64,000 nt of DNA from UBA3839 sp963627995. Its GTDB lineage: Bacteria; Bacteroidota; Bacteroidia; Bacteroidales; Bacteroidaceae. The notes beneath the pieces are model-generated. The model was not told the origin of the DNA. It searched no databases and saw only the letters and a list, made by a program, of their open reading frames with translations. Shown piece by piece: positions 35,062 to 42,365 of the stretch. Each line of letters starts with the position of its first letter. Position 1 is the first letter of the stretch. The stretch is from NCBI GenBank assembly GCA_963627995.1, contig CAVGCV010000005.1:74479-138478 (forward strand). The letters are read 5' to 3'. A program made the position numbers and the translations under genes.

Positions 35062-35943
35062 ATGCACAAGTCAGGTTTTGTAAATATTGTCGGCAATCCC
35101 AATGTGGGCAAGTCCACGCTGATGAATCTTTTCGTTGGCGAGAGAATCAGTATCGCGACTTTCAAGGCGCAAACCACGCGCCATCGGGTCATGGGCATCA
35201 TCAACGACGCCGACACCCAAATCGTGTTCAGCGACACGCCCGGCGTGCTGAAGCCCAACTATAAGCTCCAGCAGTCGATGCTGGCCTTCTCGGAGGGCGC
35301 GCTCAACGACGCCGACGTGCTTCTCTACGTCACCGACCCCGTGGAGAAGATTGATAAGAACACCGACTTCTTGCAGCGCGTGGCGCGGATGGAGGTTCCC
35401 GTCATCGTGCTCATCAACAAAATCGACCTCATCGACGAGGCGCGGCTCGTGCAGCTTGTCGACGAGTGGCACGCCATCCTGCCCAAGGCCGAAATCATTC
35501 CAGTCTCTGCCTTGGCGCGGTTCAATGTGGCTCCGGTACTGAAGCGCATCAAGGAACTTCTTCCCGAATCCCCGCCTTATTTCGACAAGGACCAGCTGAC
35601 CGACAAGCCCGCGCGCTTCTTCGTCAGCGAAATCGTGCGTGAGAAGATTCTCCTCTATTACGACAAGGAGATACCCTATTCGGTGGAGGTGGGTGTCGAG
35701 GCGTTCAAGGAAGACCAGACACACATCCACATCAACGTGGTCATCTACGTGGAGCGCGACAGCCAAAAGGGCATCATCATCGGCCATCAGGGAAAGGCGC
35801 TCAAAAAGGTGATGACCGAGGCGCGCAAGTCGCTCGAGCGCTTTTTCGGGAAGACCATTTATATTGAGGCGTTCGTCAAGGTCGACAAAGACTGGCGCAA
35901 CTCCGACCATGAGCTGAATCTTTTCGGCTACAATCCAGAGTAA
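35062..35943 (+). CDS. era: GTPase Era
   Basis: A 293-residue Ras-like GTPase that binds the 3' end of 16S rRNA in 30S assembly. G1 is GNPNVGKST (11-19); G3 is DTPG; G4 is NKID; G5 is VSAL. The C-terminal KH domain has the GKALKKVMTEARKSLERFFG segment with IIGHQGKALK. Normal length. It is followed after 92 bp by der. Confidence 0.97.
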   Translation: MHKSGFVNIVGNPNVGKSTLMNLFVGERISIATFKAQTTRHRVMGIINDADTQIVFSDTPGVLKPNYKLQQSMLAFSEGALNDADVLLYVTDPVEKIDKNTDFLQRVARMEVPVIVLINKIDLIDEARLVQLVDEWHAILPKAEIIPVSALARFNVAPVLKRIKELLPESPPYFDKDQLTDKPARFFVSEIVREKILLYYDKEIPYSVEVGVEAFKEDQTHIHINVVIYVERDSQKGIIIGHQGKALKKVMTEARKSLERFFGKTIYIEAFVKVDKDWRNSDHELNLFGYNPE

Positions 35944-36035
35944 AACCAAACCGTCCGAAGCGGCGTGACGGGCAGACCGCGCCTTGGGCGGATTCCCGCC
36001 GCACGCTTAGGGCAGAAAAAGTCCAAAGAAAGCCT

Positions 36036-37349
36036 ATGGGAAACTTAGTAGCCATCGTCGGCCGCCCCAATGTGGGCAAGTCCACGCTGTTCAACCGCCT
36101 TACGCAGACGCGGCATGCCATTGTGAGCGAGGAGGCCGGCACAACCCGCGACCGCCAGTACGGCAAGTGCGAATGGGGTAACAAAGAGTTCTCCGTCGTC
36201 GATACGGGCGGCTGGGTGGTTAATTCCGACGACATTTTTGAGGAGGAGATACGCAAGCAGGTGCTCATCGCCATTGAGGAATGCGACGCAATCCTGTTCC
36301 TCGTCGATGTGAGAACAGGAGTGACCGACCTCGACATAGCCGTGGCCAACATCCTGCGCCGTTCCAAGCTTCCCACGTTCCTCGTGTGCAACAAGGTCGA
36401 TTCCAACATCCTCCGTTACGACTCTGCCGAGTTCTATACCCTTGCGCTCGGCGACCCCTACTGCGTTTCCTCCATTACGGGCAGCGGAACGGGCGATCTG
36501 CTCGACGCGGTGGTGGCCAGCTTCAAGAAAGCCATGCCCGAGGTCATGGTGGAGGACATTCCCCGCGTTGCCATAGTCGGGCGTCCCAATGCGGGCAAGT
36601 CGTCCATCATCAATGCGTTTCTCGACGACAACCGCAATGTCGTCACCGACATCGCCGGAACGACGCGCGACTCCATCTACACCAAATACGAGAAGTTCGG
36701 CTTCAACTTTTACCTTGTTGATACGGCGGGCATCCGCAAGAAGAACAAGGTGAGCGAGGACTTGGAGTACTACTCCGTCATGCGTGCCATCCGCGCCATC
36801 GAGAACAGCGACGTGTGCGTGCTGATGGTCGATGCCACGCGCGGCATCGAGGGGCAGGACATCAACATTTTTCAGATTGTGCAGAAGAACCAGAAGGGCC
36901 TCGTCGTTGTCGTCAATAAATGGGACTTGGTGGCCGACAAGAGCAATGAGGCCATCCGCCACTTCGAGAACGCCATTCGCAAGCGCCTCGCGCCTTTCAC
37001 CGACTTCTCCATCGTGTTTACTTCCGCCCTTACCAAGCAACGCATCTTCCGCGTGCTGGAGGAGGTGCAGAAGGTGTATGCGCGGCGCACCACGAAAGTC
37101 CCCACGGCCAAGCTCAACGAGACCATGCTCCCCATCATCGAGGCAACGCCGCCGCCATCCATCAAGGGCAAGTACATCAAGATAAAATACTGCATGCAGA
37201 TTCCCGACACGCGCGTCCCCTCGTTTGTGTTCTACGCGAATCTCCCGCAGTATGTGAAAGAGCCGTACAAACGGTTCTTGGAAAATCAGATACGCGAGCA
37301 CTGGCCGTTCACCGGCACGCCAATCAACATCTACATCCGGCAGAAGTAA
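36036..37349 (+). CDS. der: Ribosome biogenesis GTPase Der (EngA)
   Basis: A 437-residue tandem GTPase needed for 50S assembly. The first G domain has GRPNVGKST and DTGG; the second has GRPNAGKSS, DTAG and NKWD. The C-terminal KH-like domain contains YIKIKYCMQIPDTRVPSFVFY. The stop overlaps the next start (TAATG), so translation is coupled to the following lipoprotein. Confidence 0.97.
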   Translation: MGNLVAIVGRPNVGKSTLFNRLTQTRHAIVSEEAGTTRDRQYGKCEWGNKEFSVVDTGGWVVNSDDIFEEEIRKQVLIAIEECDAILFLVDVRTGVTDLDIAVANILRRSKLPTFLVCNKVDSNILRYDSAEFYTLALGDPYCVSSITGSGTGDLLDAVVASFKKAMPEVMVEDIPRVAIVGRPNAGKSSIINAFLDDNRNVVTDIAGTTRDSIYTKYEKFGFNFYLVDTAGIRKKNKVSEDLEYYSVMRAIRAIENSDVCVLMVDATRGIEGQDINIFQIVQKNQKGLVVVVNKWDLVADKSNEAIRHFENAIRKRLAPFTDFSIVFTSALTKQRIFRVLEEVQKVYARRTTKVPTAKLNETMLPIIEATPPPSIKGKYIKIKYCMQIPDTRVPSFVFYANLPQYVKEPYKRFLENQIREHWPFTGTPINIYIRQK

Positions 37350-37750
37350 TGAAAGCCGCCAGCGCATTCCGCATCCTGCTGACCGCCGTGGCTCTCGTGG
37401 CTTGTCGGGGCGAGCAGCATCCCGCCGCCACGCCCATGCAGGCCCTCCAGCGTGCGCTCGACCATTTGGCCATGGGCGACGCCGACACCTATTTCGCAAG
37501 CCTCGACTTTGGCGACGGGGCGGACAGCGCCACCTGCCAGCTCCTCAAGCTTGCTGTCGTGAGGAAGATGCAGGACGATGAGGCTTCGGGCACGCGCGCC
37601 GTCATCAGCAGGGTGACCGACGGCACGATGCACTCCGACACCACGGCGACCGTCTTCTATGTCCAGCAGCTCGCCAACGGCGACACCCTTCACGGCGCGC
37701 AAAAAATGGTCTGCACGGACGGCGGCTGGAAACTCCGAATGCGCAACTAA
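37349..37750 (+). CDS. Small lipoprotein, possibly DUF4878/NTF2-like
   Basis: 133 residues with a lipoprotein leader (MKAASAFRILLTAVALVAC; lipobox LVAC). The remainder (GDADTYFASLDF, TATVFYVQQLANGDTLHGAQKMV, DGGWKLRMRN) looks like a cystatin/NTF2-type fold of DUF4878-like proteins, which end in a WK strand. It starts on the last base of der. Function unknown. Confidence 0.65.
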   Translation: MKAASAFRILLTAVALVACRGEQHPAATPMQALQRALDHLAMGDADTYFASLDFGDGADSATCQLLKLAVVRKMQDDEASGTRAVISRVTDGTMHSDTTATVFYVQQLANGDTLHGAQKMVCTDGGWKLRMRN

Positions 37751-37784
37751 CGCCATCCCGACAATCCCTAAAAATCCATCATCT

Positions 37785-38765
37785 ATGTCAGAAATCAAGT
37801 GCATCGGCATCGTCACCTCGGGCAACGACGCTCCTGGCATGAACAGTGCCATACGTGCCGTCACCCGTTCCGCCATCTACCACGGACTGCGCGTCAAAGC
37901 AGTGTTCCGCGGATACAAGGGGCTGATTGACGGCGACATAGCCGAATTCCAAACGCAGAACGTCAGCAACATCATCCAGCAGGGCGGCACGATTCTCAAG
38001 AGCTCGCCCAGCCGCGACTTCCTCACCGAGGAGGGGCGCAAGACTGCCTACGAGAACATGCGGCGCGAGGAGATTGACGCCCTCGTCGTCATAGGCGGCG
38101 ACGGAACCATCCACGGCGCGCGCATCTTCGCGTCGGAGTTCGACGTCCCGTGCATTGCCATTCCCGCCACCATTGACAACAATCTTTGCGGCACCGACAC
38201 CACCATCGGCTACGACACTGCGCTCAACACCATCATGCAGTGTGTGGACAAGATACGCGACACGGCCACGAGCCACGAGCGCCTCTTCTTCGTCGAGGTC
38301 ATGGGCGACGACGCGGGCTTCCTCGCCCTCAACGGCGCGATTGCGTCGGGATGCGAGGAGGCAATCATCCCTTCGGTCGAAATCGAGGAGGACCAGCTCA
38401 GCAGCTTCATCGACAACGGATTCCGCAAGACGAAGCAGAGCAGCATTGTGCTGGTGGCGGCCAGCGAGGACAAGGGGGGCGCCCTGCTGTACGCCGACAA
38501 GGTGAAGCGTGAGAATCCGGAGCTCGACGTGCGCATTTCCATTCTCGGGCATCTCCAGCGTGGCGGCCGCCCGTCTGCCCACGACCGCATCATTGCCAGC
38601 CGCATGGGGTCGGCCAGCATCGAGGCCTTGATGAAGGGTCTCCGCAACGTGATGATTGGCATTGACAACGACGACATTGTTTATGTGCCGTTCTCGCGGG
38701 CGGTGAAGGAGAACCGTAAGATAGACCGCTCGCTGCTGGAGATTCTCCACGACGTGTCAATCTGA
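37785..38765 (+). CDS. pfkA: 6-phosphofructokinase-like protein with altered active site
   Basis: A 326-residue PFK-A fold protein. It retains GGDGT (Mg-site Asp106), catalytic-base Asp131 in TIDNN, Arg166 in SHERLFF, and GHLQRGGRPSAHDR. Three positions differ from the E. coli enzyme. TSGGD is TSGND (Asn14), TIDND is TIDNN (Asn133), and EVMGR is EVMGD (Asp175, normally the ATP/phosphate-contacting Arg171). It may be a divergent paralogue with changed activity or phosphoryl donor; I cannot tell which. It starts 34 bp after the lipoprotein and ends at a strong terminator. Confidence 0.85.
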   Translation: MSEIKCIGIVTSGNDAPGMNSAIRAVTRSAIYHGLRVKAVFRGYKGLIDGDIAEFQTQNVSNIIQQGGTILKSSPSRDFLTEEGRKTAYENMRREEIDALVVIGGDGTIHGARIFASEFDVPCIAIPATIDNNLCGTDTTIGYDTALNTIMQCVDKIRDTATSHERLFFVEVMGDDAGFLALNGAIASGCEEAIIPSVEIEEDQLSSFIDNGFRKTKQSSIVLVAASEDKGGALLYADKVKRENPELDVRISILGHLQRGGRPSAHDRIIASRMGSASIEALMKGLRNVMIGIDNDDIVYVPFSRAVKENRKIDRSLLEILHDVSI

Positions 38766-38790
38766 ATCTCGCCTCACGGCTGCTGGGCAC

Positions 38791-38830
38791 AAGGGGCGCG
38801 GCGCGGAATTGTTTCCGTCGCGCCCCTTTC
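38791..38830 (+). terminator. Terminator of the fabH-era-der-pfkA run
   Basis: The stem AAGGGGCGCG/CGCGCCCCTT (38791-38800 with 38819-38828) has further pairing inside and a short T-rich end, 25 bp past the pfkA stop. Confidence 0.75.
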
Positions 38831-38837
38831 GTCTCGC

Positions 38838-38979
38838 CTGTGCGGGAGTTCGCTTGCCGCTGCGCGGCGTGGGCGATTTTTGAGCGCACTGAAAGTTTAT
38901 TTTGAGTGCGCTCAAAATTTTGCGCGAGCGCACTGAAAATAAAAAGGCAGCGCACTGGAAAATAATTTCCAGTGCGCTG
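38838..38979. repeat. 22-bp-period array 4 (GAGCGCACTG units), ending in a terminator-like hairpin
   Basis: Units are at exact 22-bp steps: 38838 CTGTGCGGGA and 38860 CTGCGCGGCG (degenerate), 38882 GAGCGCACTG, 38904 GAGTGCGCTC, 38926 GAGCGCACTG, 38948 CAGCGCACTG, 38970 CAGTGCGCTG. Spacers are AT-rich. The last two units with their spacer form a 15-bp stem (38947-38961 with 38966-38980, 4-nt loop), flanked by AAAAA on the left and TTTTT on the right. It is therefore also a good bidirectional terminator between convergent pfkA and the Spy-like gene. Confidence 0.9.
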
Positions 38980-39026
38980 CTTTTTCAGAGGGGCTGCGTC
39001 GGGGCAGTAACGGTGGCGCGGGGCTG

Positions 39027-39515
39027 CTATCTCCGCTGCGCGCCTGTGCGCTGCGGGTTGCGCGCCGGCTGGGGCGGCGCGAAGTTCCTGAGGGCCTGCA
39101 TGTTGAAGCGGAAAAGGGCTATGCGCACCTTGTGTATTTTCTTCCACGACAGAACGGAGTGGAATTTCTTGCAGTAGGCCTGCTCTATCTCGGCGTTGCG
39201 TACGTCGAGCCGCAGGGCCTTGGTCAGAATCTGCTCGTACTCGCGCTCGCTCGTGTTTTCGTCGCACTTGCGCATGATTTCCCTTGCCTCGTCCTTGTTC
39301 TTGCGCTGCTTCTCCAGCATTTCGTGAAGCATGGGGAAGAATTGGTGCGCTTCGATGGGGGTGAGGCTGGCTTCGCGCGTCACGAACGTTTCCAAGTCGC
39401 GGCGGAATTGCTCCGGCGAGAACTGTTGGCGGCTGCGCCACGTGGGCTGCCGCTGTTGGGCGGCAAGGGTGGCGGCGAGCGCCAGGCATAGGAGAAGTGT
39501 GCAGATGCGTTTCAT
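39027..39515 (-). CDS. Spy/CpxP-like periplasmic protein
   Basis: 162 residues with a signal peptide (MKRICTLLLCLALAATLAAQ). The mature part is helical and charged: LTPIEAHQFFPMLHEMLEKQRKN resembles the LTxxE-type repeats of Spy/CpxP-like stress proteins, and the tail is Pro/Arg-rich. It is the last gene of a sigma factor-anti-sigma-effector set, so a sigma-controlled envelope-stress role is plausible. Chaperone activity is inference. Confidence 0.65.
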   Translation of the reverse strand: MKRICTLLLCLALAATLAAQQRQPTWRSRQQFSPEQFRRDLETFVTREASLTPIEAHQFFPMLHEMLEKQRKNKDEAREIMRKCDENTSEREYEQILTKALRLDVRNAEIEQAYCKKFHSVLSWKKIHKVRIALFRFNMQALRNFAPPQPARNPQRTGAQRR

Positions 39516-39534
39516 GATGCTGGTGGTTGAGGGG

Positions 39535-39972
39535 TTAGAGGTCTATGCCGGCGAGGTAGCTGTAGATGTCCGCGTTGTCGATGAGTGTGTACTGGATGAA
39601 GTCCTCGCGGTAGGTCTCGTCGTAGGTGGGGGCGTGCTGCTCCGTGCGCTCGGTTGCGGCGGCGCGGATGCCGTCGTGCGGCTGCGGTTCGACCGATCCG
39701 TTGTGCGGGAACAGGAACAGTGCGGCCCCGACCGCGCAGGCTGCCGCTGCAACCGCCGTCCATCTGAGCCACAGGCGGCTGCGCTGCGCGGGCTGTGGAT
39801 GCGGCTGGCGCACGGTGGCGGCGGTGTCGGCACTGCTGCCGAGTGGCGAGTCGGTGGCTGGTGCGTCGGGAATGTTCGCCATGATGCGGCCGGTGAGGCT
39901 TTCGAAGTAGCCCTCCGGCACGCCGAACGGATTGCCCTTTGGCTGGCTGTTGATGTCGAATTTTCGCTTCAT
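39535..39972 (-). CDS. Probable membrane anti-sigma factor
   Basis: 145 residues. The N-terminal cytosolic part has the NPFGVPEGYFESLTGRIM motif seen next to Bacteroidota ECF-like sigma genes. A single membrane segment (AVAAAACAVGAALFLF, ~72-87) is followed by a short exported C-terminus. It is located 45 bp downstream of the sigma gene and 19 bp upstream of the Spy-like gene. The anti-sigma role is inferred from context and topology. Confidence 0.7.
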   Translation of the reverse strand: MKRKFDINSQPKGNPFGVPEGYFESLTGRIMANIPDAPATDSPLGSSADTAATVRQPHPQPAQRSRLWLRWTAVAAAACAVGAALFLFPHNGSVEPQPHDGIRAAATERTEQHAPTYDETYREDFIQYTLIDNADIYSYLAGIDL

Positions 39973-40017
39973 GTTTTTCCTTTCTTTGTTGGTTTGACTG
40001 CGCGCGTTTGCGATGGT

Positions 40018-40590
40018 TTAATCGTGGCGGCGGAAAAAATCTTCTATCTTCCTGACGGCGAAGTGGTAGGAGGCTTTCAGCGCGCCCACGCTGATGCCGA
40101 GAATGTCGGAGATGTCCTCGTATTTCATTTCCTCGAAGTACTTCATCGTGAACACGGCTCGCTGCCGGGGAGGGAGCGACGCCACGGCCTGCTGCAGGAG
40201 CAGTGCGGCGCGGTCGCCGTCGAAGTAGGTGTCGCTTTCCAGCGTGTTGGCGATGCTGGGGGGGCTGTCCTCGTCGTTGTCGTCGAAAGGCGACGAGTCG
40301 AGCGAGATGGTGTCGTGTTGCCGCGAGAGGAATGTCAGGGCTTCGTTGTAGGCGATTTTGTAGAGCCATGTCGAGAGCTTGCACTCGCCTCGGAACGTGG
40401 CCATGCTGCCCCATGCTTTCATGAACGTGTTCTGGAGGATGTCGTCGGCGTCGTCGTGGTAGGAGACCATGCGGCGCACCTGCCAGTAGAGCGGCTGGCT
40501 GTAGGCATCGACGAGTTCCTCGAACGCCTTGCGTCGCGTGGCGGGTGCGAGCAGTTGTGCTATGAGGTCTGGTTCGCTGGTCTTCTTCAT
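40018..40590 (-). CDS. ECF-type RNA polymerase sigma factor
   Basis: A 190-residue sigma-70-family factor. Region 2 has DADDILQNTFMKAWGSMATFRGECKLSTWLYKIAYNEAL (about residues 46-84, written here as one region). Region 4 has LPPRQRAVFTMKYFEEMKYEDISDILGISVGALKASYHFAVRKI with its helix-turn-helix. The start MKKTSEPDLIAQLL is chosen because the longer frame begins in Pro/Thr-rich noncoding sequence. It is first of three genes; its probable anti-sigma factor follows. Confidence 0.93.
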   Translation of the reverse strand: MKKTSEPDLIAQLLAPATRRKAFEELVDAYSQPLYWQVRRMVSYHDDADDILQNTFMKAWGSMATFRGECKLSTWLYKIAYNEALTFLSRQHDTISLDSSPFDDNDEDSPPSIANTLESDTYFDGDRAALLLQQAVASLPPRQRAVFTMKYFEEMKYEDISDILGISVGALKASYHFAVRKIEDFFRRHD

Positions 40591-40717
40591 TGTCGGAGGT
40601 GGGGGTGTGGGCGGTGCGTCCGTGCGGCGCGTTGGTTTTTCTCTCACAAAAAAACCTTGCCCATGTCCTGTCGGACACAGACAAGGAGTGTGCTTCGCCT
40701 GTACGCTGTCTGCCGCG

Positions 40718-41029
40718 CTATCTCAGTTGGACCTTGCGCGCCACCTTTCCAATTTTCAGAATGTAGTAGCCTTTGGGGAGGTGGTTGAGGTCGAGGACTT
40801 TCTCGGGGCTGTCGATGCGGTAGGATGCAACCCGCACGCCGGCGAGGTTGTAAATCTCCACCGACATCTTGTCGGCGTTCTTGATGTGCACCGTCGACTC
40901 GCACACGCTGACGGTGACGGGGGCTGCTTCCTGCTCGATGGCGGAACGCTGCGCGTCCTGCGCGTTGGCCGTTGGGGAAACGGACAGCGTGAGTGCGGCG
41001 ACAATGGTGTATAGTAGTGCTTTTTTCAT
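40718..41029 (-). CDS. Small secreted protein consisting mainly of a sorting-tail-like domain
   Basis: 103 residues: signal peptide (MKKALLYTIVAALTLSVSPTANAQ), a short linker, then about 65 residues (SVEIYNLAGVRVASYRIDS, LNHLPKGYYILKIGKVARKVQLR). These resemble the C-terminal secretion/sorting domains of Bacteroidota surface proteins, but with no cargo domain. The promoter lies 66 bp upstream. It may be a truncated surface protein or a small adaptor. Confidence 0.7.
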   Translation of the reverse strand: MKKALLYTIVAALTLSVSPTANAQDAQRSAIEQEAAPVTVSVCESTVHIKNADKMSVEIYNLAGVRVASYRIDSPEKVLDLNHLPKGYYILKIGKVARKVQLR

Positions 41030-41095
41030 AGGCTTTCGCTTTGCTTTTCTCTGTGTGGATTGCGTACTTGGCGCACAATCCGCCCTATGTCATTG

Positions 41096-41103
41096 CAAAA
41101 GTA
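41096..41103 (-). promoter_or_regulatory. Promoter -7 element of the small secreted protein
   Basis: The minus strand reads TACTTTTG, a TAnnTTTG match, 66 bp upstream of the ATG. Confidence 0.6.
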
Positions 41104-41245
41104 GGCGTTACGGTAGAATTATGCAAGAAAAGCATGAAAAAAAGTGGCGTGCGTTATAATTTTTTTAGAACTGTGGCGTTGCCGGTTGTTTTGCGGGCAG
41201 GTGCGTGCGTGGAGCGGAGGTCGGGCCTCGTGGAAGTGCGGAGGG

Positions 41246-42160
41246 TCAGAGCGCGACGCGCAGTCCCTCGTTGGCCAGTAGGGTGTCGGGGAATATGCGC
41301 TGTGCCTCGCGCAGGATTGCGCTCTCGTCTTCGTGCCGCGACGAGAAGTGGCCGACAAGCAGTCGCTTTGCTCCGGCCATGCGTGCGATTTGCGCGGCCT
41401 CGGCAGCTGTGGAGTGGAGGTATTTTTTTGCAAGCCGTTCGTCCCCCTTGGTGTAGGTGGCTTCGTGGTAGAGGAGGTCCACTCCTGCCACCATCGGGGC
41501 GATGTCGGGCTTGAACGCCGTGTCGGAGCAGTAGGCGTAGGAGCGCGGTGGGTCGGCGGGCGTGGTGAGCGCTGTGTGGGGGATGACGGTGCCGTCGTCG
41601 GTGGTGAAGTCCATGCCGGCTTTGATGTTGTTGAGTTGCCATGTAGGTACGCCGTGGCGCACGACGGCCTCGTGGTCGATGTGGGGGAGCAGGGGCTTCT
41701 CTCGGAACAGATAGCCGCAGCAGCGCACGCGGTGGCGGAGCGGGATGGAGTAGACGGTGAGGCTGCGGTCTTCGTAAATCGGACTGAAAGCGTGGGTGTC
41801 GACGGGGTGGAACACGACCTCGAAGTCGATGCCGCTGCAAAAGTAGTTGATTTGCGGACGGAAGACGCGTTCGATGTCCTCCGGCCCATAAATGTGCAGG
41901 GGGGCGGTCCGTCCGAGGAGCGACTGTGTGGAAATGAGTCCCATCAGGCCGAAGCAGTGGTCGCCGTGCAGGTGGGAAATGAACACGCTGGCCATGCGGT
42001 TGAGCTGTATGCGGTTGCGCCTCAGCGCGAGCTGTGTGCCCTCGGCGCAGTCGATGAGAAAGTATTTCTCGCGCACGTTCACCACTTGGGCGCTTCCGTT
42101 GTGCCTCAATGTCGGAAGGGCGCTGCCGCAGCCGAGTACCGTGACTTCAAATTTTTCCAT
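41246..42160 (-). CDS. rnz: Ribonuclease Z
   Basis: A tRNA 3' endonuclease of the MBL fold. 304 residues starting MEKFEVTVLGCGSALPTLRHNGSAQ, with zinc motif HLHGDHCFGLMG, then YCSDTAF and YHEATY, and the C-terminal HST motif (LHSTAAEAAQIA) plus VGHFSSRHED. The length is that of the short RNase Z. The upstream frame extension (44 codons) is not family-like. It is downstream of rpsA beyond a long hairpin. Confidence 0.94.
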   Translation of the reverse strand: MEKFEVTVLGCGSALPTLRHNGSAQVVNVREKYFLIDCAEGTQLALRRNRIQLNRMASVFISHLHGDHCFGLMGLISTQSLLGRTAPLHIYGPEDIERVFRPQINYFCSGIDFEVVFHPVDTHAFSPIYEDRSLTVYSIPLRHRVRCCGYLFREKPLLPHIDHEAVVRHGVPTWQLNNIKAGMDFTTDDGTVIPHTALTTPADPPRSYAYCSDTAFKPDIAPMVAGVDLLYHEATYTKGDERLAKKYLHSTAAEAAQIARMAGAKRLLVGHFSSRHEDESAILREAQRIFPDTLLANEGLRVAL

Positions 42161-42262
42161 GTGACGGGGTGTTTTATGAGGTGAGGCGTCTCGCCCTTTT
42201 TGCTGGGCGGATATAGGGTCGGAATGATTCTTTTGGCCGAAGCCGTTTGGGACGAAATGGTA

Positions 42263-42346
42263 TAAAAAACGCGGGCTCGCGGGGATTTCCACGCACGCTG
42301 GCTGTGTGCCGGCTGCTGTTGCTCGTGGAAATCCGCGCGAACCCGC
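42263..42346 (-). terminator. Long-stem terminator of rpsA
   Basis: Arms of 23 bp with two mismatches (42271-42293 with 42324-42346) are followed on the minus strand by a T-run (AAAAAA at 42264-42269 on plus). It begins 20 bp past the rpsA stop. Confidence 0.75.
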
Positions 42347-42365
42347 AGTGTCGCTGTTGCGGTGC

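Noticed and set aside
38838..38979. CRISPR array
   Set aside because: The period is only 22 bp, the units are quasi-palindromic and variable, the 12-bp spacers are AT-rich and partly self-complementary, and there are no cas genes in the window.
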